DNA of 24,098 nt from JAZDLO01 sp043801935 (lineage in GTDB: Bacteria > Actinomycetota > Thermoleophilia > RBG-16-64-13), in contig JAZDLO010000044.1 of the NCBI GenBank assembly GCA_043801935.1, positions 1 to 24,098 on the forward strand, in the 5' to 3' direction. The notes beneath the pieces were generated by a model. That model was not told the origin of the DNA. It was given only the letters and a program-made list of their open reading frames with translations, and did not search any database. Positions within the stretch are counted from its first letter, which is position 1. The number at the start of each line of letters is the position of its first letter. The translations under genes and the position numbers were made by a program. Positions 6,396 through 13,883 of the stretch are shown in pieces.

Positions 6396-7355
6396 ATGGG
6401 TGCCGGGGTCCAGTGGCAAGCTGCGCCGCAGCCCGCGAGCGCGCCGGGGTCGGTCGTCCGGCCCCAGCCTATTGCGGGTCCGGTGGACGCTCACGTCCAC
6501 ATCTTTCCCCCGGATGTAATCCGGCAACGCGAAGCCTACCTGGGGCAGGACACCTGGTTCGACGTCCTTTACGGGTCCCCGGAGGCGCGCATGGTCACCG
6601 CAGACGAGGTGGTGACACAGATGGACACTGCCGGAGTGGCGCTCTCGGTCGTCTTCGGTTTCGCTTTCAGAGACCAGGGGCTATGCCGGATGGTCAATGA
6701 CTACGTTATCGAGGCCGTCAGCCGGCACCCCGGCCGGTTGGCCGGTTTGGCCTGCGTATCGCCGGGAGAACCGGGGGCCGCCGCTGAGCTGGAGCGATGC
6801 CTGGACGCCGGCCTGCGCGGGTGTGGTGAACTGATGCCCGACGGTCAGGGTTTCGGCGGGAGTCTGGACGCGGCGAACCGCGTCGGGACCGGCGCGCGGG
6901 GCCCGGCCCGCGCGCCCGAAGGCCTCGCCGCCATCGCCCACTGTCTACAGGAGCGCGACCTGCCTCTTCTCGTCCATGCCAACGAGCCGGTGGGACACCA
7001 CTACCCGGGCAAAGGCCGCTTCACCCCGGAGGCCTGCTTTGCCTTAGCCCAGGCTTGCCCGGCGTTGACCATCGTGTTCGCGCACATGGGAGGCGGACTC
7101 TTTCTGTACGAACTCATGCCCGAGGTGCGGTCGGCGCTTGCGCGCGTCTATTACGATACGTCGGCGGTGCCGTACCTGTATGGTCCGGAAGTCTATGCAG
7201 TGGCTGTCTCGTGTATCGGGGAAGGAAAGCTGATCTTTGGCAGCGATTATCCCCTCCTCCCCCCGGGAAGATACTTCGAGGGGCTGGGCGGGTTGGCCCC
7301 CGGGGGTCGAGCAGCGATACTGGGCGGCACTGCCCGAGAGGTGTTCAGACTATGA
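6396..7355 (+). CDS. Metal-dependent amidohydrolase (amidohydrolase 2 / ACMSD-like)
   Basis: A TIM-barrel hydrolase or decarboxylase of 319 residues. Metal-site motifs fall in the expected order: DAHVHIF (His33, His35), a probable Glu145 in CGELMP, LLVHANEP (His194), VFAHMGGG (His230) and FGSDYPLLP (Asp284). This set matches PF04909, which includes ACMSD and related decarboxylases, but the substrate cannot be inferred. Residues about 158-173 form an Arg/Ala/Gly-rich insertion encoded by a strong inverted repeat. The start is uncertain. ATG 6396 follows ddl by 10 nt but lacks a clear Shine-Dalgarno sequence, and the first 28 residues are not conserved-looking, so a GTG just before DAHVH is possible. 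The stop overlaps the larB ATG as ATGA. Confidence 0.8.
   Translation: MGAGVQWQAAPQPASAPGSVVRPQPIAGPVDAHVHIFPPDVIRQREAYLGQDTWFDVLYGSPEARMVTADEVVTQMDTAGVALSVVFGFAFRDQGLCRMVNDYVIEAVSRHPGRLAGLACVSPGEPGAAAELERCLDAGLRGCGELMPDGQGFGGSLDAANRVGTGARGPARAPEGLAAIAHCLQERDLPLLVHANEPVGHHYPGKGRFTPEACFALAQACPALTIVFAHMGGGLFLYELMPEVRSALARVYYDTSAVPYLYGPEVYAVAVSCIGEGKLIFGSDYPLLPPGRYFEGLGGLAPGGRAAILGGTAREVFRL
6891..6916. repeat. Perfect 10-bp inverted repeat inside the amidohydrolase gene
   Basis: GGCGCGCGGG (6891-6900) and CCCGCGCGCC (6907-6916) are exact reverse complements around a GCCCGG centre. The palindrome lies within an in-frame insertion (about residues 158-173) that interrupts the family fold between two conserved segments. 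Confidence 0.6.
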
Positions 7356-8194
7356 ACGATGGCGCTCATCACAGTCACGACCTGCGGCGACTTCTGGAGG
7401 GATTGCTGGCCGGGGACATGGGTCTGGAAGACGTACTTCAGAAGTTGCGGCTGCTTCAGGTGACGCAGCTTGGGGAGTTCGCCCGCCTCGACACCAACCG
7501 CGACCTGCGCAAAGGCGTGCCCGAGGTCGTCTACGCTACCGGGAAGAGCGACCCCGATCTGGCAGCCATCGTGCGCCACTTCCTGGCCGACCGGGGCTTG
7601 GCTCTGGTGAGCCGGCTGGAGCCAAACCGGGCAGAGGGGCTGCGGCAGGCTTTGACGGGCGGTGCCGGATCGGGCTCGGGTGAAGAGGGCGCAGTCGTTC
7701 CTGTCGCCGGCCTGAGCTTCGATTACAACGCCGGCGCACGAGTGCTGGCAGCCAGTACGTCTTCGCACCGGCCCCCTGAAGTGCGGGGCAGTGTGGGTCT
7801 GATCACGGCTGGAACCTCCGACATACCGGTAGCGGAAGAAGCCGCCCTTGTTATCGTGCACATGGGCTGCGAGGTGGAGCGGGGGTACGACACCGGGGTG
7901 GCCGGGGTCCATCGCTTGCTCGAGCCGCTCACCCGCATGGTGGAGAAGGGCGTTGACGTCCTAGTGGTCGTCGCAGGGATGGAAGGAGCATTACCCTCCG
8001 TGGTGGCGGGGCTGGTGGATATCCCCGTCATCGGGGTTCCCACCTCCACCGGCTACGGGATGGGCGGCGACGGCACGGGTGCCCTGTATTCCATTCTGCA
8101 GAGCTGTTCGCCAGGACTGCTGGCGGTGAACATCGACAACGGAGTAGGAGCGGGGGCGGCCGCCGCGTTGATCGCGCGGCGACGAAGGGAGTGA
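7352..8194 (+). CDS. larB: LarB, nickel-pincer nucleotide cofactor carboxylase/hydrolase
   Basis: LarB carboxylates nicotinate adenine dinucleotide and cleaves its pyrophosphate to give pyridinium-3,5-biscarboxylate mononucleotide, the first step to the Ni-pincer cofactor of lactate racemase and relatives. The 280 residues consist of an N-terminal helical part (1-110) and a PurE-like C-terminal domain. The latter shows ITAGTSDIPVAEEA (151-164), ERGYDTGVAGVHRL (176-189), GMEGALPSVVAGL (209-221), PVIGVPTSTGYG (225-236) and SCSPGLLAVNIDNGVGA (251-267). Cys252 is placed like the cysteine reported to form an adduct with substrate in the Lactiplantibacillus enzyme. The ATG overlaps the upstream stop as ATGA, so translation is probably coupled. 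LarA, LarC and LarE are not in the window. Confidence 0.92.
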   Translation: MNDGAHHSHDLRRLLEGLLAGDMGLEDVLQKLRLLQVTQLGEFARLDTNRDLRKGVPEVVYATGKSDPDLAAIVRHFLADRGLALVSRLEPNRAEGLRQALTGGAGSGSGEEGAVVPVAGLSFDYNAGARVLAASTSSHRPPEVRGSVGLITAGTSDIPVAEEAALVIVHMGCEVERGYDTGVAGVHRLLEPLTRMVEKGVDVLVVVAGMEGALPSVVAGLVDIPVIGVPTSTGYGMGGDGTGALYSILQSCSPGLLAVNIDNGVGAGAAAALIARRRRE

Positions 8195-8197
8195 CCC

Positions 8198-8473
8198 ATG
8201 GAGATCGGCCCGGAGTCAAACGCAAGGATCCAAATCGACGACCAGGAGCCGATCGCCATCGCCCACGCGGTGATCGAGAGGGATGTTCTCCAGTCGCGCC
8301 TTCGCCGGGTGACCGGAGCCGGTGGTGACCCTGTCGCGCTCCCAGTGGGGGCGCTGGTCACCCTGTATCAAGGACCGTCCGTGGTCTTCGTGGGTCGGGT
8401 GGAGGAAGATCAAAGCGTCATCGATTTGCTGTCGGCTGAGGCCGATGACGGAAACGACTTCGAGGATATCTAG
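8198..8473 (+). CDS. Unrecognised 91-residue protein downstream of larB
   Basis: I do not recognise this family. The frame begins 3 nt after the larB stop with AGGGAG at about 8184-8189 in front of the ATG, so it is very likely translated as the last gene of the ddl-amidohydrolase-larB run. The protein is small, acidic at its C-terminus (ending DDGNDFEDI), has no signal or membrane segment, and looks beta-rich (PVGALVTLYQGPSVVFVGRV near 50-69). The stop is 30 nt from the stop of convergent wecB. A role connected with LarB is only a guess from position. Confidence 0.65.
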   Translation: MEIGPESNARIQIDDQEPIAIAHAVIERDVLQSRLRRVTGAGGDPVALPVGALVTLYQGPSVVFVGRVEEDQSVIDLLSAEADDGNDFEDI

Positions 8474-8503
8474 CCGTCTCGGCCTTCGACTACCAGGACC
8501 CGC

Positions 8504-9706
8504 TCACTCGACAGTGGGTGAGAACGCCTTAGGGGGCGTCGTGCGGAGGCCGAACCGATACTCCAGGTGATCGGTGATGCGCGCGGCCGCATGTCCGTCG
8601 CCATACGGATTTGTGGCGGCCGCCATCCTCTCGTAACGGGTGTGGTCGGAGAGCAGCGCCAGCAGCTCTTGGGCGACGGTGGCGGTGTCGGTGCCCACCA
8701 GACGGGCGGTGCCTGCTTCTATCCCCTCCGGTCTCTCGGTGGTGTCGCGCATGACCAGAACCGGCTTACCCAGCGATGGCGCCTCTTCCTGGATCCCTCC
8801 TGAGTCGGTGATGACCACGTCCACGGCCTTCATCAGATGGACGAACGGTCGATAGGGAAGGGGCTCGGTGAACACCACTTGCGGAACGTCCCCCAAGGCC
8901 TCTTGGAAGGTCTTGCGTACCACCGGGTTGAGGTGGATGGGAAAGAGGAACGTAGCCGCCGGCAGCTGCTGACACACCTGCTTGATGGCGAGAGCCACCC
9001 GTTCCATGGGCATCCCCCAGCTCTCCCGGCGGTGGACGGTCGCCAACACCTTGGGTCCTGACCGATCGAGAGCGGCTGCTATTGTGGGCTCCCAAGCGGG
9101 CGGAGCGGTAGCCGCCGCCGTCATGAGGGCGTCGATGACCGTGTTGCCCGTGACCAGAATGCGCCCTGGGTCGGCGCCTTCGTTGAGCAAGGCCTCGCGC
9201 GCGCCCTGGGTCGGCGCGTACAGGACTTCGGCCAATCGATCGGCCAGCCGCCGGTTGACCTCCTCTGGATAAGGGTTGTACATGTTGTCCGTGCGTAATC
9301 CAGCCTCGACGTGGGCCACCGGGATCATGCGATAGAAGGCGGCCAGGGCGGCGGCGAAGGTTGTGGTGGTGTCGCCGTGAACCAGGACAAGATCGGGTCT
9401 CTCGGCCTTCAGCAGGGGGTCCAGGCCGGCAAGCACGGCCCCGGTGATGTGCCCGAGCGACTGCCGCTCGCGCATCACCTTGAGGTCGTGGTCCACGGGG
9501 AGTGCAAAGGCTGCTATCACCTGATCCAGCATCTCCCTGTGCTGTCCGGTGAGACAGGTGATCACCCGGAACACGCCTCGCCGCCTCAACTCCAGCACCA
9601 CCGGAGCCATCTTGATGGCCTCCGGGCGGGTGCCGAAGGTCACGAACAAAGTCGGCGGCCGGCCGCGCCGGCCGGCTTTCCCGCCTCCGTTCGCGCTGCT
9701 GCTCAT
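8504..9706 (-). CDS. wecB: UDP-N-acetylglucosamine 2-epimerase (non-hydrolysing)
   Basis: The enzyme interconverts UDP-GlcNAc and UDP-ManNAc, the ManNAc donor for wall polymers. The roughly 400-residue product shows the family's signatures in order: TFGTRPEAIKMAPV near the N-terminus, GDTTTTFAAAL, HVEAGLRT, PEEVNRRL, VTGNTVIDAL, TVHRRESWG, PIHLNPVV, TDSGGIQEEAP and TTERPEG. I chose the ATG at 9706 because it leaves a normal N-terminus. The frame runs further upstream to 9838, but those extra residues are not family-like, and the Shine-Dalgarno sequence is weak at every candidate. The gene is divergent from the polymer operon and probably supplies UDP-ManNAc to the WecG/TagA domain of the fusion encoded at 15221-17557. 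Confidence 0.92.
   Translation of the reverse strand: MSSSANGGGKAGRRGRPPTLFVTFGTRPEAIKMAPVVLELRRRGVFRVITCLTGQHREMLDQVIAAFALPVDHDLKVMRERQSLGHITGAVLAGLDPLLKAERPDLVLVHGDTTTTFAAALAAFYRMIPVAHVEAGLRTDNMYNPYPEEVNRRLADRLAEVLYAPTQGAREALLNEGADPGRILVTGNTVIDALMTAAATAPPAWEPTIAAALDRSGPKVLATVHRRESWGMPMERVALAIKQVCQQLPAATFLFPIHLNPVVRKTFQEALGDVPQVVFTEPLPYRPFVHLMKAVDVVITDSGGIQEEAPSLGKPVLVMRDTTERPEGIEAGTARLVGTDTATVAQELLALLSDHTRYERMAAATNPYGDGHAAARITDHLEYRFGLRTTPPKAFSPTVE
9161..9217. repeat. 17-bp direct repeat inside wecB
   Basis: The 17-base sequence at 9161-9177 (gcgccctgggtcggcgc) recurs exactly at 9201-9217, 40 bp apart. Since 40 is not a multiple of three, the copies are read in different frames and code for different residues. 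The repeat is therefore a DNA-level feature, not a repeated peptide. Confidence 0.6.
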
Positions 9707-9827
9707 ACTGTCACTCGCCCCCCCGCACTCTGGATGAGCGTCTCCAACCCCGCGCATGTCATCGACTCTGTCCAAGGACTCTAGCCCAGGGTCGGGGGAA
9801 GAGCAAGCGGGTCGGCAGCACCCGCAG

Positions 9828-9856
9828 TAGGCAGCCACCGGCTATTCCGATAGAAT
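9828..9856 (+). promoter_or_regulatory. Probable promoter of the cell-wall polymer operon
   Basis: TAGAAT (9851-9856, five of six to TATAAT) is preceded at 17 bp by TAGGCA (9828-9833, four of six to TTGACA). Transcription would begin near 9863, giving a leader of about 40 nt to the DUF4330 gene. It lies in the roughly 195-nt divergent gap between wecB and that gene, where a second promoter facing wecB is expected but not obvious. Confidence 0.45.
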
Positions 9857-9902
9857 TCGACAGGTTCTGTCTACCGGCACAACGACCTGAAGGATGGTGG
9901 CG

Positions 9903-10406
9903 ATGAGCCGCTTTCTCGATGAGCGGGGGCGCATCTTAGGCAAGGTCAATATCGTCGACATCCTCGTGCTCCTTGTGATCATAGCGGTGGTCGCCTTCGC
10001 CGTCGTCCGCATGACGGGGAGTAGCACGGAGACCGCCCCCCTGCGGGTGACCTATACCGTGGAGGCCGTTCGTCAGGCTTCGGTCGACCAGTTGCAGGAG
10101 CAAGTACAGGTCAAGGGGACCGTAAGAGATGAGGGTGGCACGGTCCTGGGCACTGTGGAGGAGGTCGTCGTTCGGCCATCGCAAGAGTCGTATCTGACGC
10201 CTCAAGGCGAGCTCAAGGCGTTCGACTCGCCCATCTTCAAAGACGTGGACATTGTCTTGCTCGGGGAAGGCAGCGTATCCAGTTCGACGATCCGGATCGG
10301 GAGCGTCCCCATGCGAGTGGGGAAGAAAGTGACGCTCATCGGCGCCAAGTTCGAGGTCCAGAGCGTGATCATGGATGTGGTCTCCGGCGCGGAGGCACTC
10401 AAGTAG
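9903..10406 (+). CDS. DUF4330 family membrane-anchored protein
   Basis: A 167-residue protein with a short cytoplasmic start (SRFLDERGRILGKVNIVDIL), one transmembrane helix (about 20-38) and an external beta-rich domain. The ERGR.LGK.NI.D start followed directly by a helix is the hallmark of DUF4330 (PF14221), a family of unknown function. It heads the polymer operon, 28 nt before the O-antigen-ligase gene, so a part in polymer assembly or export is plausible but unproven. GAAGGA at 9889-9894 favours the ATG at 9903 over the one at 9894, which lies inside this ribosome binding site. Confidence 0.8.
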   Translation: MSRFLDERGRILGKVNIVDILVLLVIIAVVAFAVVRMTGSSTETAPLRVTYTVEAVRQASVDQLQEQVQVKGTVRDEGGTVLGTVEEVVVRPSQESYLTPQGELKAFDSPIFKDVDIVLLGEGSVSSSTIRIGSVPMRVGKKVTLIGAKFEVQSVIMDVVSGAEALK

Positions 10407-10434
10407 CCGTCGCGGCCATGAAGGGGGCCCGGCC

Positions 10435-12588
10435 ATGAAAGCTGTCGAGAGCTCGCTGTCTCATCGCGCCACCCGGCGCGCCGCCGCGTGGATCGGGGCC
10501 GCTGCCGGGTGCTCGTTACTGGGAAGGTTCTTCATCGCGCTGGCAAGGGTCGTCCGGCGGGTGTTCGCCGACAGTGGGGTGCTCGGGCTGCGCCACAGCC
10601 GGACACGCAGGCTGGAGCGGAGCGGTCACCCCTGGGCCGTGCTTGTCATCTCCCGTCCGTATCTCTGGTTGCGGTGCATCGCGAGCGGCGGCGCCCGGGG
10701 GCGGTCGGGCCGCATCGAGGTAGATTCTGCGGCCACGGGGAGCGGCGGCGGATCTGTGGTCGCATCCTCGCGGTTCAGTGGCGGGGCGTGGGTGTTGCCT
10801 CTGGGCGCGGGCATCTTCGCTCTCGGATGTGGGCGGCTGGCTCTGCTCATCGCCCGGGGTGTCGGCAGCCCCGATAGCACCGGACTTGCACTAGCCGCGC
10901 CGGGGCTGCGACTTGTGACTTCCGCCATCCTCATCGTGATAGGCGGGCTGGCGTTCGCAGCCGGTCCCCGCTTGATCCCCGCGCTGCGCGCCAGTGTGGT
11001 CGTGCGTAGGGTTCGCCGGTTGGGCGACGCGGTGGTGGAGGGAAGGATACCGGTGCCGGCGAAGGCAGGCGGGGTCGGTAGCCCCCGGGTAGCCATGTCT
11101 GGCCCCGCGGCATCGACGGGAGCGGTCGTCTCCGCCTCGCCGTTCTCGTGGCGCCGGTTCACCGGCCTGCTCGGCTTGGGCGTGGCGTTGACGGCGGCCG
11201 CTGGACTTCTGGGAGGACTGACCCGCGGATCCGGTCCTCTGGCGCTCGTGGCCCTGGTGGCGGCGGTGTGTGCGTTGGCACTCATCTTCTGGCGGCCGGA
11301 GGTCATGCTCTTGGCGGTGGCCGCCTTCCCCTGGCTGGATTGGGGCGCGCGCCGAGTCCTGGGAGGGTTCGGGCCGGCCTGGGATGACGCCTTGTTGCTC
11401 CTTTCCATCGTGGTTCTGCTATGGTGCGTCATCGTGCTCAGGCGCTCGGAGTTGTGGACGGTGCCCATCCTGCTCCCCGTGCTGCTGGCGCTCGCGGCAG
11501 CCATCGGCTCCGTGGTGGTGCGCGAGGTCCCGGGTGACGTGGCGGTGTTCGCTCTGCGCGTGCTGTTCCAGCCACTCCTCTTCTACTTCCTGGGTTTCCT
11601 CTTCCCCAAGAACAAGCGCTGGGTCCAGTGGGTGGTGGCGGTGTTCCTGCTGGCCGGCGTCGCCCTAGCTTTGCACGGCCTCTTTCAGTACGTGACGCAC
11701 GCCCCGATGCCGGCCCGCTGGGTCGACGTCCGTGAAGTCGACATTCGGACCCGGGCCTATTCCATCATCGAAAACCCCAACGGTCTCGGTGCATTCCTGC
11801 TGATGGGGGCGCTGCTATCCCTGAGCCTCGCCCTCACCCGGGGTCTTCGAGGGCTTCAGAGGGTGGTGATGGGGGTGGCGTGCGCCGTGCAGTTGGCCGG
11901 GGTGGCGGTGACGTTCAGCCGGGGCGCGTGGCTTGGACTGGGGGCGGGCATCCTGGCGCTCATCGTCATGGCTCATCGCCGGTACCTGGCCCCGCTTGTG
12001 GCCGTGGGCGTCTTGGGTTGGTTCGCGGTCCCCCAGCAGTTCACCGGACGGTTGACGTTCGCTTTCAGCTCCGCCTATATCACCAAGAGCATGGCGGCCG
12101 GCCGCCTCTATGTGTGGAAGATGTCGCTGCAGCATATCGCTGCCCATCCCTGGTTCGGGCTCGGTCTAGGGACCTTCGGTGGTACGAGTGCCGTGACGTT
12201 CGGCTACGGGCGCTTGTGGGTGGACAACTTCTACCTCCAGCTGGGCGCCGAGGGGGGATTGATCCTTCTGTTCCTGTTCCTGTGGATCCTCTTGCGAGCG
12301 GCAAAGGGCCTGGTCAAGAGCCACGGGATGGCGCCCGACCCCTTCTGGCGCGCTCTCTCGGCGGGAGTGTTCGGGAGCTTCGTCGCGGTGGCGGTCGCCA
12401 ACGCGACCGCAAGCGTGTGGGAGACGCTTGTCGTGGGAGTGGGATTCTGGTTCCTTGCCGGCCTCGCGACGTCGGCAGTGATGCAGTCGAGCGGGGTGGG
12501 AGTGGTCGGGGAGACGGCCGGAGCGTCGGCCTCGGAACGGCCCGGCGCGTCCGGGAAACGGTCGTCGCGTGGCGGAGCAGCGGCATGA
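10435..12588 (+). CDS. O-antigen ligase / Wzy-type polymerase family membrane protein
   Basis: A multi-pass membrane protein of 717 residues with many hydrophobic helices from about residue 230 onward. Family signatures are YSIIENPNGLGAFLLMG, a TFSRGAWLGLGAGI loop and helix, and AHPWFGLGLGTFGG followed by DNFYLQLGAEGG in the large external loop, as in PF04932 (WaaL/Wzy). Such enzymes join or polymerise undecaprenyl-linked glycans outside the membrane. Here that may mean chain polymerisation or transfer of the wall polymer. The N-terminal 200 residues are unusual: basic, Gly/Arg/Ser-rich, with two hydrophobic stretches (about 110-130 and 150-170). The C-terminal tail is also low-complexity. 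AAGGGGGC upstream supports the ATG. The stop overlaps the next ATG (ATGA). Confidence 0.85.
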   Translation: MKAVESSLSHRATRRAAAWIGAAAGCSLLGRFFIALARVVRRVFADSGVLGLRHSRTRRLERSGHPWAVLVISRPYLWLRCIASGGARGRSGRIEVDSAATGSGGGSVVASSRFSGGAWVLPLGAGIFALGCGRLALLIARGVGSPDSTGLALAAPGLRLVTSAILIVIGGLAFAAGPRLIPALRASVVVRRVRRLGDAVVEGRIPVPAKAGGVGSPRVAMSGPAASTGAVVSASPFSWRRFTGLLGLGVALTAAAGLLGGLTRGSGPLALVALVAAVCALALIFWRPEVMLLAVAAFPWLDWGARRVLGGFGPAWDDALLLLSIVVLLWCVIVLRRSELWTVPILLPVLLALAAAIGSVVVREVPGDVAVFALRVLFQPLLFYFLGFLFPKNKRWVQWVVAVFLLAGVALALHGLFQYVTHAPMPARWVDVREVDIRTRAYSIIENPNGLGAFLLMGALLSLSLALTRGLRGLQRVVMGVACAVQLAGVAVTFSRGAWLGLGAGILALIVMAHRRYLAPLVAVGVLGWFAVPQQFTGRLTFAFSSAYITKSMAAGRLYVWKMSLQHIAAHPWFGLGLGTFGGTSAVTFGYGRLWVDNFYLQLGAEGGLILLFLFLWILLRAAKGLVKSHGMAPDPFWRALSAGVFGSFVAVAVANATASVWETLVVGVGFWFLAGLATSAVMQSSGVGVVGETAGASASERPGASGKRSSRGGAAA

Positions 12589-13862
12589 GGAGGCTCCACG
12601 TCCTCCATGTGATCGGGGGCGGAGACACCGGCGGAGCCATGACGCATCTGCTGCCCTTGCTGTCTGCACTGGGGCGGGCAGACTGTGAAGTGCACCTTCT
12701 ATGCTTAGGGGACGGTGGGCTGGCCCAAGAAGCGTCGCGCCGCGGAGTGTCGGTCTCCGTGCTATCGATGGTCAACGCTTGGGACCCGTCGATACTCGTA
12801 CCCCTCCGGCGCCTTCTCGCGGGCGGGCCGGCCGATCTCGAGGTGCCGCAGGCTTGCGAGATCGCCGGGCCCGCATCCCGGGCCATCCGCTGGGATGTCG
12901 TGCACACTCACGGCATGCGCGCCAATCTGCCCGTGCGTTTGGCCGTCAGAGGTCGGCGGCGCAGGCCCTGTGTGTTCACCACAGTCCACTCCGACCTGGA
13001 GTTCGACTATGCTTCCCCGCATCTGGCCCGCGTCTACGGGGGTCTCGACCGGGCTACACTGTCTTGCGTAGATACGGTGATCTGCGTGTCCGATGCGCTA
13101 CGTTTGCTGCTCGTGAGACGCGGCTATCCCGCAGAGCGTCTGATGACGGTTCGCTCCGGGATCGAATCGCCGCAGGGTTGGACGCCGCCGCCGGCCTCCG
13201 CCGCGGAGCCGGCGTCGGCCTCGGGACCCGTGGTCGCCGCATGGCTCGCCTCGGAACCGGCCATGGCTGACCCTCCCGAGCGAAGGAAGCGTCCGCGGGT
13301 GGGCACGGTTGCTCGGCTGGTGCGGGTTAAGGACATCGACCTGCTGCTGGATGTAGCTGCGCTGCTGCGCCGAACGTTCCCCGAGGTAGAGGCGGTGGTG
13401 GTGGGAGACGGGCCGGAGTGGGCGCGACTCCAAACTCAGGTAGAGACACGGGGACTCGCCGGGGTGGTGCGCTTCACCGGTCGCCTGGCCGATGTAAGCG
13501 CCGTGCTCGCCGAGATGGACGTGTATGTGGTGACCTCGGTGTTCGAGGGTGGAGTATCGATGTCCGTGCTTGAGGCTATGGCCGCCGGCATACCGGTGGT
13601 GACGACCGCGGCCGGCGGAGTGGCCGAGGCGGTCAAGGAGGGCGACACCGGCTATGTGGTGACGCGTGACCAGGAGCGGGGCGCGCTCGCCGCTGCGCTG
13701 GCCGAGCGCGCCGCCGCCCTTCTGGCCGACGCGGAGCTACGGGCCCGGATGGGCGCCGCCGGGGCTCGGCGGGTGCGCGAGATATTCTTGGTGGAGCGCG
13801 CCGCCGCCGCCACGCTGCGAGCTTACCGGCGCTGTCTGGCAGCCCGCGGCGATCTGATGTAG
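12585..13862 (+). CDS. Glycosyltransferase, GT-B fold, family 4
   Basis: A 425-residue cytoplasmic GT4-type enzyme that would add a sugar to the lipid-linked polymer. The N-terminal Rossmann half begins LHVLHVIGGGDTGGAMTHLL. The C-terminal half has VGTVARLVRVKDIDLLLDVA (239-258), VVGDGPEWARLQ (272-283), VRFTGRLADV (295-304) and the donor-site region FEGGVSMSVLEAMAAG (320-335). The two Glu are 9 apart (Glu321, Glu330), one more than the classical EX7E. Between the halves, residues about 196-236 are an Ala/Pro/Ser-rich insertion. The ATG overlaps the upstream stop (ATGA), implying coupled translation. Donor and acceptor cannot be told from sequence. Confidence 0.85.
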   Translation: MRRLHVLHVIGGGDTGGAMTHLLPLLSALGRADCEVHLLCLGDGGLAQEASRRGVSVSVLSMVNAWDPSILVPLRRLLAGGPADLEVPQACEIAGPASRAIRWDVVHTHGMRANLPVRLAVRGRRRRPCVFTTVHSDLEFDYASPHLARVYGGLDRATLSCVDTVICVSDALRLLLVRRGYPAERLMTVRSGIESPQGWTPPPASAAEPASASGPVVAAWLASEPAMADPPERRKRPRVGTVARLVRVKDIDLLLDVAALLRRTFPEVEAVVVGDGPEWARLQTQVETRGLAGVVRFTGRLADVSAVLAEMDVYVVTSVFEGGVSMSVLEAMAAGIPVVTTAAGGVAEAVKEGDTGYVVTRDQERGALAAALAERAAALLADAELRARMGAAGARRVREIFLVERAAAATLRAYRRCLAARGDLM

Positions 13863-13883
13863 CAGGGACGAAAGAGGGCTCAC

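Noticed and set aside
5441..8194. Idea that Ddl plus LarB form a D-lactate route to D-Ala-D-Lac (vancomycin-resistant) walls, as with Lar genes in lactobacilli.
   Set aside because: The Ddl omega loop ends EAKY (Tyr223), the D-Ala-D-Ala type, not the Phe of D-Ala-D-Lac ligases, and no LarA or lactate gene is present.
8498..8522. Hairpin (CTCACT/AGTGGG) near the 3' end of wecB as a terminator.
   Set aside because: The stem is only six pairs including a G-T, lies within the coding end of wecB and has no T-run.
10418..10438. Six-codon leader ORF (MKGARP) whose TGA overlaps the O-antigen-ligase ATG.
   Set aside because: It arises from a 9-base direct repeat (ggccatgaa), has no ribosome binding site of its own and is too short to support as a gene.
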